Shown here one piece after another: positions 41,035 through 48,537 of a stretch of 64,000 nt of DNA. The notes below the pieces were generated by a model, which was given only the letters and a program-made list of their open reading frames with translations, was not told the DNA's origin and made no database searches. Each line of letters starts with the position of its first letter. Within the stretch, counting starts at the first letter, position 1. This DNA comes from CASFRF01 sp031549345 (GTDB lineage: Bacteria > Verrucomicrobiota > Lentisphaeria > Victivallales > Victivallaceae): positions 62,001-126,000 of the forward strand of contig JAVBPY010000006.1 in NCBI GenBank assembly GCA_031549345.1, written 5' to 3'. The translations under genes and the position numbers were made by a program.

Positions 41035-44000
41035 TTATCGGAAATGGAAAACTTTGGACGTTCCGGCGGGAAGTTCCACGGGGAATTCTCCTTGTTTGAG
41101 GGTTGTGGGAACAATCCATGTTTTCAGCGCGGTTTTGATCGTCCGGGACGTCGGGTTGTTGATTTCCAGGATCAATTCCGCCGGTGTCCACTTGAGCAAA
41201 CCGATTCGCAGTGCGGGAGCGTCGCACGTTACGATGTTACCGATGGCGAAGGGGCCGCGTTGCGTCATGTCCACACGCGCCCAGGCTTCATTCTCGAAAA
41301 AATCGACCGCTTCGAGTTCGCGGCCCGGCATCCACAACGCCGCCGGGAAATTCGGATTCAAACCCGCGACGCGGAAGGGGAGGCGAAATTCGGTGAGTTC
41401 CACGGGGGTGCGTTTTTTTCCGTCCGGGTTTTCCGGAATGCCGTTCAGTCCGGCGTAGTCTTCTTTGGCAAGCGGACGGGTTACCTCGCCCTTAAGCGGG
41501 CCTTGGGCGTGGACGCGGTACGTCCAATCGAGTACTTTGCCTTCCGACAACGCGAACGCGTAGGGTGCTTCGCCATCCAGTCCCAGGAGCTTTCGCCAAC
41601 GGTCCGCCTGGGCAGGGGGAACAATCGCGAACGCACCGTTCCATTCCGTTCCTTTAGGAAAAACCGTCGCCCAATCCGGGGTCGCGGCGAATCCGACGTC
41701 CGCCGTGCCGTTGCCGCTCGCGCGGAGCAGTTCGGAGAGGACGATGAGGCCGCCGATGCGTCCGCCGCGCGGAATGTCGATGGTTTCGCCTTTCTTAAGA
41801 ACTCCGGCGACTTCGTTGTTGGTATTGGGATCGCGGAAGCGGTAGGACATGTCGCCGGCGATCGGGTTTTCGTATTGCCGCAACTCGGTCAGGACCGGGA
41901 AAATATTGCTTTCCGGCTCGACGGGGCGAAGGAGGCGGATGCGTGCTTCGACGGCGAGCGGGAGAATCATGTTGAGCCCCTTGGCCGCATGTTCGAAATA
42001 CTGGTAGTATCGCACATACGCCTGGCTGACGCGGGCGCGGGTGGTGGGGTTGGCGTTCTTCGCATCGAAGGAGGTATCGGTGTAGACCGCCTGTGGATAG
42101 CGTTGGTCCAACGCGACATCCTGGATGTACACCGCCGCGCCGGGGAAGGGGAAGTCGAGGATCGGCGCGGGGCTGTCGCCGCGCAGAGGCCCATTGGGGG
42201 AGGGGTAGCCGTTCCGGCCGCCGGACATCTCCAGCGCGCCGAACACGGGGGTTTTGATCCGCATGGAATTGATGTAGGTCCCCGTGTAGATGTTCGGATA
42301 GTTCCACCAGTTCTGGCGGTCGCCGCAGCGCCAGGTGTGCACGGCAAGACTGTGCTGGCCGAGCTGGAGCGCGGGGGAGATTGATGTTCCGCCTTTGGTG
42401 TCCTCGGCGTAGAAGAAGCCCCACTGGATGTGGGCGCGGAAGGGGGTGGGCCTTTCTGTTTCAAACGTTTTGGCGTTGGGGAGCCAACGGCGCATGAGCT
42501 GCTGCCCCGCATAGAGGCGCACTTCTTTGATCGGTTGCGGTGATTCAAGTTTGTAGTAGGGTTTTCCGCCGAGTTCCGTGATAAGCGGCCCGCTGGAAAC
42601 CTGCCAGCGCGTCGGATTCTCCCAGAAGTGGGTTACGCCGTGTTCGGATGCGTAAAAAAGAACGTCCTCCACCGTCGGCGCGAAAACATAGACCTGGTGT
42701 CCCGTCGACGCGGCGGACGCCACCTCTTTGGGGGATTGGATTTCGTGCACGGCAAAGGGGATCGGATTGGAAATGGCCTGAATCTGCCACTCGTAGGCGG
42801 GAAGACTGTTGTCCGCCAACTCCCCCTGGCGGTTGTAGGTATAGACGCTGATTCCCTGGAAATGCTTAATCATCTCGTGCGGGACGTTACCCGTGGAAAC
42901 GCGGTGGGCGATCGTCGTCGCCTGCGGGAAGCACAAACAAAGATACTGTACTTTGGCCAGGGCGCGTCCGTCCGGTGTAAGGAGCGAGGGGGGCGGGTAT
43001 TGCGTGGTGTTGTAGAGGAGGAACCGGTTGCCCCACGGATCGGGGATGTCCAAGCCGGGGACCACGGCGATTTTGTCGGTGGAGGCGGCGAAACAGGCGT
43101 TCTGGAACTCCGTCCAGCGTGCGGGTTTGAACTCCTCGAACGTTTCGGACATGACGAGGACGGAGACGCCGGCGGCTTCCGCCGCGCGGGCGTATTCGGC
43201 GATGGTCCCTTCGCCGGAACTGAAAGAGCTGCGGGGGCCGATGAGGATTTTGTGAAGTTTGTCGCCGGCGGAGACGCTGCGGCGCTCCAGCCAGGCAGGC
43301 ATGGGAACCGACGCGGGAGGCTGGATTTTCGTATACGCATCTTTGTCGAAGCGCCCCAGGCCGAGCTTGAGGCCGGGTTCGGAAATATAGCGGAACAAAT
43401 TGACCATCAGACGGAAGCCGTCGCTGGAACGTTTGCCGTTGCCTTTGTGGAGGAACACGCCGTCGATTTTACCTGTATGCGCTTCGCCGATCCAGCCTTT
43501 CGGGGGATCGTCGTAGGGGCGGAAGAGCGAGTAGTAGAAGCTCACGCCCAGGATGCCGATGCGCCCTTTGCCGAAGTCGCGCACGGCGACGAGGGGCGGC
43601 GCGGTTTCGTCGCCGACTTTTTCCCAGCGATTGTAGTCGAAGCACCGCGCCACGCTGCTCTCCTTCATGCCGCGGACGAGGATTTTCCAATCCGCGTTGT
43701 AGTGAAGTGCTCCGTTCGCGTACATGTCGTCCCAGCGGAGCTGGGTCTGGGGATAGAAGATGGTTTTGACGTCCTTTGTTGCCGGATGGGAGGCGATGTT
43801 GGTGGTGAACGCGTACTCATCGGGCTGTTCTTTGGGGCGCTGGGTGATGAATGCGTTCACGTCGTCGCGGACGCTGAACGATGTCAGTTCCGCGCCGAAT
43901 GGCTTCAGGAAACGGGTTTGCGCCACGGCACCGATGCTTCCGCCGGGACACGGGGAGTAGAAGAGTGCGCCGCCCTCGGCGACATAACGGCTGATTTCTC

Positions 44001-44313
44001 CCAGGTTCTGCCGGGTGGTCAGCGCCGCGCTCACGGTTTTGGGGAGGAAGTTCGGCATCCGGTCCCCCTCCCAATCCAGGATGACCACGGCGTTGAAGCT
44101 GCGAAGCATCGCTTGGCTGAGCGGCGCTTCCAGCGAAGCGGTATGAAGGCGGATATTTTCCGCATCGAATTCGCCGGTTACTTTTTTGTCGAGGCTGAAC
44201 TTGTTCACGGTGGAGCCTGCGTGGACGCTTAAGACCAGGACGTTGAGCTCCTCCGCGCTCCAGCCTGTGAAGGCCAGAAACACAAAAAGGAAGAAGAGTC
44301 TGAGTTTTTTCAT
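41035..44313 (-). CDS. Large secreted protein with ThuA-like and degenerate PHP-like regions
   Basis: 1092 residues with a signal peptide (1-20). Residues ~22-330 resemble a ThuA/glutamine-amidotransferase-like fold (LNVLVLSVHAGS, AVVILDWEGDRMPNF, YVAEGGALFYSPCPGGS, FGKGRIGILGVSFYYSLFRP). Residues ~350-560 have the outline of a PHP-type phosphoesterase (GEGTIAEYARAAEAAGVSVL, VVPGLDIPDPWGNRFLLYN), but the histidines of its metal motifs are absent. The C-terminal half is beta-rich, with aromatic segments typical of carbohydrate-binding surface proteins. Last gene of the GntR-pseudopilin-beta-helix operon, 7 bases after its neighbour, and followed by a terminator. Probably acts on or binds an extracellular glycan (inference). 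Confidence 0.75.
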   Translation of the reverse strand: MKKLRLFFLFVFLAFTGWSAEELNVLVLSVHAGSTVNKFSLDKKVTGEFDAENIRLHTASLEAPLSQAMLRSFNAVVILDWEGDRMPNFLPKTVSAALTTRQNLGEISRYVAEGGALFYSPCPGGSIGAVAQTRFLKPFGAELTSFSVRDDVNAFITQRPKEQPDEYAFTTNIASHPATKDVKTIFYPQTQLRWDDMYANGALHYNADWKILVRGMKESSVARCFDYNRWEKVGDETAPPLVAVRDFGKGRIGILGVSFYYSLFRPYDDPPKGWIGEAHTGKIDGVFLHKGNGKRSSDGFRLMVNLFRYISEPGLKLGLGRFDKDAYTKIQPPASVPMPAWLERRSVSAGDKLHKILIGPRSSFSSGEGTIAEYARAAEAAGVSVLVMSETFEEFKPARWTEFQNACFAASTDKIAVVPGLDIPDPWGNRFLLYNTTQYPPPSLLTPDGRALAKVQYLCLCFPQATTIAHRVSTGNVPHEMIKHFQGISVYTYNRQGELADNSLPAYEWQIQAISNPIPFAVHEIQSPKEVASAASTGHQVYVFAPTVEDVLFYASEHGVTHFWENPTRWQVSSGPLITELGGKPYYKLESPQPIKEVRLYAGQQLMRRWLPNAKTFETERPTPFRAHIQWGFFYAEDTKGGTSISPALQLGQHSLAVHTWRCGDRQNWWNYPNIYTGTYINSMRIKTPVFGALEMSGGRNGYPSPNGPLRGDSPAPILDFPFPGAAVYIQDVALDQRYPQAVYTDTSFDAKNANPTTRARVSQAYVRYYQYFEHAAKGLNMILPLAVEARIRLLRPVEPESNIFPVLTELRQYENPIAGDMSYRFRDPNTNNEVAGVLKKGETIDIPRGGRIGGLIVLSELLRASGNGTADVGFAATPDWATVFPKGTEWNGAFAIVPPAQADRWRKLLGLDGEAPYAFALSEGKVLDWTYRVHAQGPLKGEVTRPLAKEDYAGLNGIPENPDGKKRTPVELTEFRLPFRVAGLNPNFPAALWMPGRELEAVDFFENEAWARVDMTQRGPFAIGNIVTCDAPALRIGLLKWTPAELILEINNPTSRTIKTALKTWIVPTTLKQGEFPVELPAGTSKVFHFR

Positions 44314-44320
44314 GCGATCC

Positions 44321-46576
44321 CTACTTCTTCAGTAATTGCGGGTAGGCGAGAGTCCAGTCGAGCAATCCGGCGGCGCGGAGATCCTGCAACGCGTTCACTG
44401 CACGCGCGGCGGAAGCGTCCGCGCCCGGCAGTTTGAGTGCGGTCTGGTTGAACTCGCTGTTTCCGGAGGATTGGAGCAGTCCGATTTTCATGTCGGCGGG
44501 AGCAAGCTCAAAACTCTTCACGTAGAAGAAGTTTCCGAGGAGGTTCAGCGATGCGCCTTCGCCGGTAACGCTGATCCGCGCGGGCCATTTGGGCGGGTAG
44601 AACTGCGTGGCGATCAAATTGAGTTCGCCCTGGTAATTGTCCATGACCAGGAGATCGTTCACCTTCCCCGCGTCCGAACGGGTGATGTCCAGCTTCGGGA
44701 GCGAGAGGGTAACGCGCCCTGCCGGAAGAGCCGGGGAACCCTTGAGGATGATCGTCGAAGGTTGCGCTTGTTCGATGTAGAAGTCTGTGGCGATCATGGA
44801 GTTGTTGTCCTCGATGCATAGGCTGTATTCCGAGAGGGTCGCCAGGCGCGTCAGGATCGCAAAAATACCCCCGCGCGCCGCGCCCTTGGAGGAAACGGTC
44901 CCTTCGTAGCTCACCGGCGCGTAGATCGTCCCCGCTCCGGCGTTCTGGAGGCGGATGTTGCCTTCAATGTTGTCCAAAATAACGGTGTCGTGCTTGGCCA
45001 GATCCTGGAAGAGCATTCCCAGTGTGAACGGAATGTGCGAATATTTCCCCGCTACGTACACCGTGTGGTACGTTACGCGCGACCCCGCGGCGGAGGGGAA
45101 TTGATGGATGTCCGCACCGGTCGGAACGCTGGTGCTCCAGACGACATCGCGGTCTTTGTAACCCATCCCGTGACGGCGGACGGCGAGATTGTCCAAGCGC
45201 AAGTTGCCCGCGGGGCGGACCTGAATTGCGTCGTGCTCCGGCGCTCCGGCGAAGAGGACGATCGTCTGATTCCCGCTGCCGCCGAAGAAATAGTCCTTGC
45301 CGTCGAGGACAAGGGTTTTCGTGATTTTGTAGGTGCCGAAGGGGAGGTAGGCAATGGCGTTTTTCCCATAGGCGCGGGCAGCGGCGATGGTTTTTTCCAG
45401 TGCGGCGGTGTCGTCGGTTTTTCCGTCGGCCTTGGCGCCGAAGTCGCGAATTGCGTCGAAGAGCTTGCCGGGGAGATCGGCCTCTTTGGGCATAAAGGCG
45501 GGGGTGCGGGTGAGTGGAAGGGCCGCACCCTCCAGGGGGATGTTCACGGCGGTAACATTTTTCGGTGTGAGTGCCGCGGGGCCTTTTAAGGTATTGTTGG
45601 CGAGGAGGAGCTTCTGCCCGAATTGCGCCGCGAACGGCATTGCCGCGGCGGATGAGTGCTCAAAAACGTTGTCGAAAACTGTCATCGGCGCGCCACGCGA
45701 CTGAATGGCGGCCTTCCCCGTCCAGTCGGCGACCAGACAGTTTTCCACCGTGAACGGTGAAACGCCGTTGGCGAACTCGAGGAAGACACCGCTGCCGACG
45801 GAAACGCTGCGGCGGATGCTCGACGCGTGTTCCGGGTTGGCGAACACGTCGACTTCGTTTTTGCCGAAGAACGAGTTGCGGACGTAAAAATTGCCATTCA
45901 CACACTCCACGCCGATCTTGTTGCCGATAAAATAGCAGCCGTCGAAGGTGAAGTTATAATCGTTGAAGCTGGTGAACGAAGAGCCGATGTTGCAGTTCTC
46001 AAAAATCGAGTGGCGGACCAGCGTTTCGGCTGTCGAGAGGCCGTCGATCTTGTTGTTCTCCAACATGAATCCGCATTTGCGGAAGTTGCGGAACGCGAGG
46101 TATTCGTTGTAGAGATGGGTTTCAAATTTGTTGTCGTTATCGTGGTGGATGCCGTAGGCGGCACGGTTGTTCCCCTCCAGCGTAAAACCCATGACGCGGC
46201 AGTGGAGCATCCCCATGTCGCGGATCATGCTCCCGTTTTCCGGGCCATCCCAGAGGAGGACGGTATCGCGGCCGTGCCCGTAAATGCTGTTGCCGTGGTA
46301 GCGTTTTTCGTTGTGCTTGATTTTTGTTTTCAGGATCTTGAGCTCGTCCTTGATGACGTAGGTCCCCGGCGGGAAATAAATGGTCATGCCATCTTCCAAC
46401 GCGGCGAACACGGCGCGCAGTGCGGCGGTGTCGTCGGTCTTGCCGTCGCCCTTGGCGCCCTTTTCCTTCACGTTCACCCAGTCGCTTCCGGGGTTCCAAT
46501 TCAACACGGGGAGCTCAACGGCTCCGACACCGAGCGCCAGAGAAACCAGCGCGATCACCAATCCAGTTAATTTCAT
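44321..46576 (-). CDS. Secreted protein with two pectate-lyase-3-type beta-helices
   Basis: 751 residues with a signal peptide (1-19). Two copies of the opening motif of pectate-lyase-superfamily beta-helices: VNVKEKGAKGDGKTDDTAAL (about 34-53) and IRDFGAKADGKTDDTAALEK (about 380-399), each followed by a glycine/proline cap (YFPPGTYVIKD and YLPFGTYKITK). Between them lie repeated N-rich coils (NCNIGSSF, NGNFYVRNSFF). The tandem layout is like GH55 glucanases and phage tailspikes, but catalytic residues cannot be assigned. Expected to cleave or bind a polysaccharide outside the cell. AAGGGA lies upstream. Co-transcribed with the genes on both sides. Confidence 0.85.
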   Translation of the reverse strand: MKLTGLVIALVSLALGVGAVELPVLNWNPGSDWVNVKEKGAKGDGKTDDTAALRAVFAALEDGMTIYFPPGTYVIKDELKILKTKIKHNEKRYHGNSIYGHGRDTVLLWDGPENGSMIRDMGMLHCRVMGFTLEGNNRAAYGIHHDNDNKFETHLYNEYLAFRNFRKCGFMLENNKIDGLSTAETLVRHSIFENCNIGSSFTSFNDYNFTFDGCYFIGNKIGVECVNGNFYVRNSFFGKNEVDVFANPEHASSIRRSVSVGSGVFLEFANGVSPFTVENCLVADWTGKAAIQSRGAPMTVFDNVFEHSSAAAMPFAAQFGQKLLLANNTLKGPAALTPKNVTAVNIPLEGAALPLTRTPAFMPKEADLPGKLFDAIRDFGAKADGKTDDTAALEKTIAAARAYGKNAIAYLPFGTYKITKTLVLDGKDYFFGGSGNQTIVLFAGAPEHDAIQVRPAGNLRLDNLAVRRHGMGYKDRDVVWSTSVPTGADIHQFPSAAGSRVTYHTVYVAGKYSHIPFTLGMLFQDLAKHDTVILDNIEGNIRLQNAGAGTIYAPVSYEGTVSSKGAARGGIFAILTRLATLSEYSLCIEDNNSMIATDFYIEQAQPSTIILKGSPALPAGRVTLSLPKLDITRSDAGKVNDLLVMDNYQGELNLIATQFYPPKWPARISVTGEGASLNLLGNFFYVKSFELAPADMKIGLLQSSGNSEFNQTALKLPGADASAARAVNALQDLRAAGLLDWTLAYPQLLKK

Positions 46577-46591
46577 ATTTTCCCTTATCGT

Positions 46592-47377
46592 TTATTCGGT
46601 TGCGTTTCCACGTGTGCTGCCCCAGCGCGTACGCCATTCGGTGGACGTTGCGCGGATGCGTAAGAGTCCTGTCAGGCCGCCGACGTGCCCGTCGGCATAG
46701 AGTTGGTTGGAGCTTGTGTTATCGTGCGGGTAGCGGGCGCGGCGGACGCCGGAGGTTACCTCCGGATACGTTCCGGAGCCGTCGTCGGTATCCACATGTG
46801 TGGCCTGGAGGGCGCCCCCCTGGCCCCCTTCCACTACAGCGAAGAGCTTGGAGGGGCTTTTAAAATCGCCGAGGAGGTGCGGTCCGGCGGATGTGCTTTT
46901 CGGGTAAATCGAGGCATAACCGCAGCCGTTCACCACATAACAGAAACCGTTTTGTCCAGCGTAGGCGGTTCCAATGGAACCGCCGTAACTCCCGACTTCC
47001 GTTCCGATGGGCACGGAAGGACAATGAAAGGGATTGTTTTTCAACTTCGCAGGATCGTTCATCACGTAATCATCGATTCCTACATAGGGAAGGAGGAATC
47101 GTTGCCAGGAGGGACGGCCGATGTTGTAGTTTATATAAAAGGGCCGCTGGATGATCCAGCCGGCTTCTTCGCTGTGCGCAACGGTGTAGCCCCGGTTGTC
47201 GTCGGAATAACTGAACAGTGAGAGGCCGATTTGTTTGAGGTTGGATACGCATTTTGCCCGGCGCGCCCTCTCGCGGGCTTTGTTCAGCGCAGGGAGAAGC
47301 ATCGAGGCGAGAATCGCGATAATGGCGATGACGACCAGAAGCTCGATCAATGTAAAGTGCGTCCGGCGGCGTTTCAT
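46592..47377 (-). CDS. Prepilin-type protein with H-x-DG C-terminal domain
   Basis: 261 residues. FTLIELLVVIAIIAILASML followed by ALNKARERARRAKCVSNLKQ is the standard start of the DUF1559-like pseudopilins that are numerous in Lentisphaerae and Planctomycetes. His at -1 replaces the usual Gly. The C-terminus has YPHDNTSSNQLYADGHVG, a histidine followed ten residues later by DG. Such genes often lie beside glycoside hydrolases or lyases, as here. AAGGAGG precedes the ATG; it overlaps the regulator gene by 4 bases. Probable role: exported surface or assembly component linked to polysaccharide capture (inference). Confidence 0.87.
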   Translation of the reverse strand: MKRRRTHFTLIELLVVIAIIAILASMLLPALNKARERARRAKCVSNLKQIGLSLFSYSDDNRGYTVAHSEEAGWIIQRPFYINYNIGRPSWQRFLLPYVGIDDYVMNDPAKLKNNPFHCPSVPIGTEVGSYGGSIGTAYAGQNGFCYVVNGCGYASIYPKSTSAGPHLLGDFKSPSKLFAVVEGGQGGALQATHVDTDDGSGTYPEVTSGVRRARYPHDNTSSNQLYADGHVGGLTGLLRIRATSTEWRTRWGSTRGNATE

Positions 47378-48447
47378 AAGGAGTCCTCCTTCGATAGGGT
47401 TGCGTTGACTAAACGATGACGGATGGAAAAATTCTGCGGCCCGGTGTGGGTGTAAACGTTGTTCAGGAGGACGAGGGTGGCATCGACCATTTCGTCCAGT
47501 GAAATTTCAAGATAAAGTACATGTGCGGGGAAAAGTTCCGGCAACTCCCGGTTTCTATGGGCGAAGATGCATTTGAATGTTTTATTCAAATCGACTTTAA
47601 GTTCGTACGCCGCGGCGAGCACGCCGGGGAGAAATTTATCCGGATAAACGAGAAGCGAATCGGGGCGATCCGGGAGCTCCATCAGGCGTTTGAATGCCGA
47701 ATAGCCCAGAAGCGCATAGCTGTGCTCATTCTCCGGAATCGCGGAATCCTCCAGCATGGCGCGCGCGTCGAAAAGAATGCCGTCGTGCAGGAAACTCGTC
47801 GCCGGGCCGCGCGTCATGCTCTCCGCATCGATTTGCAGCGTATGGAGAACCCCTTGCGTCGAAATCATGCCGAGGCGTTCACAACGGTATTTCTTCAGCT
47901 CCGGCAACGCGAGCGCGAGGAGCGAACGGTAGTCGATCCCGACGCGGGGAGCCAATTGTGTGGAGGAAAGCCCGAGGATCGGGATCGGAAGTTTTTTGAG
48001 CTCCGTAATTTCCTCCGGCGAAAGTTCCAGGAAGAGCGCCGCCTGCGCACGATCCGATTGTGCCAACCGGCGAAGGGCGCGCAGACCGTTGCCCGCCGCA
48101 TCCTCCGTAACAACCCGGATCGAAATTCCCTTTCGCGCCAGGCGTTTTTCCAATTCTCCCCAGTAATACCGTCGGTAGGGGAGGAGCTGGGCGCCCCCCA
48201 TCCCCTTCAGATACACCGCAAGACTCGTGAGAGTACCGGCTTTTTCGCGGACACGCGTTCCGACGCGGGGCTCGCGTACGATCAGACCCTCCTGGACAAG
48301 GAGGCGCAGCGCCCGCTGCACATTCGCCGGTTGCGTGCCGAATGTCCGCGCAATCTCCTGCGACGAAGGCAAAGGAGATCCTGCCGGATAGAGTCCGGTC
48401 ATGATCCCTTCGCGGAAGTGTTCTGTGATATCGCGTCGAATGCTCAT
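47374..48447 (-). CDS. GntR-type regulator with LacI-like sensor domain
   Basis: 357 residues. N-terminal GntR winged helix (1-70): DITEHFREGIMTGLYPAGSP, LPSSQEIARTFGTQPANVQR, LLVQEGLIVREPRVGTRV. Residues ~75-345 form a periplasmic-binding-protein-like sensor of the LacI/GalR kind (LPIPILGLSSTQLAPRVGID, CERLGMISTQG, DSLLVYPDKFLPGVLAA). This fusion is typical of sugar-responsive regulators in this phylum. First gene of the operon it precedes, so it probably controls pseudopilin, beta-helix and large-protein genes and itself. Its promoter is a perfect consensus; no ribosome binding site is evident before the ATG. Confidence 0.88.
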   Translation of the reverse strand: MSIRRDITEHFREGIMTGLYPAGSPLPSSQEIARTFGTQPANVQRALRLLVQEGLIVREPRVGTRVREKAGTLTSLAVYLKGMGGAQLLPYRRYYWGELEKRLARKGISIRVVTEDAAGNGLRALRRLAQSDRAQAALFLELSPEEITELKKLPIPILGLSSTQLAPRVGIDYRSLLALALPELKKYRCERLGMISTQGVLHTLQIDAESMTRGPATSFLHDGILFDARAMLEDSAIPENEHSYALLGYSAFKRLMELPDRPDSLLVYPDKFLPGVLAAAYELKVDLNKTFKCIFAHRNRELPELFPAHVLYLEISLDEMVDATLVLLNNVYTHTGPQNFSIRHRLVNATLSKEDSL

Positions 48448-48479
48448 GATTTCAAAATGTGAATATTGTATATAGGCGT

Positions 48480-48508
48480 ATTATAACCGATTTTTTTGTG
48501 AATGTCAA
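48480..48508 (-). promoter_or_regulatory. Perfect-consensus promoter of the GntR/beta-helix operon
   Basis: On the minus strand TTGACA (48508-48503), exactly 17 bases, TATAAT (48485-48480). Such a strong promoter usually needs a repressor; the leader between it and the ATG contains the AT-rich CCTATATACAATATTCA, a possible operator. Confidence 0.85.
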
Positions 48509-48537
48509 GTGAAAAATCGGATATTTTTCAGGGATTT

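Noticed and set aside
42628..44232. A 534-codon plus-strand open frame inside the large secreted protein gene
   Set aside because: Low-complexity Gly/Val/Arg-rich translation without motifs; shadow of the minus-strand gene.
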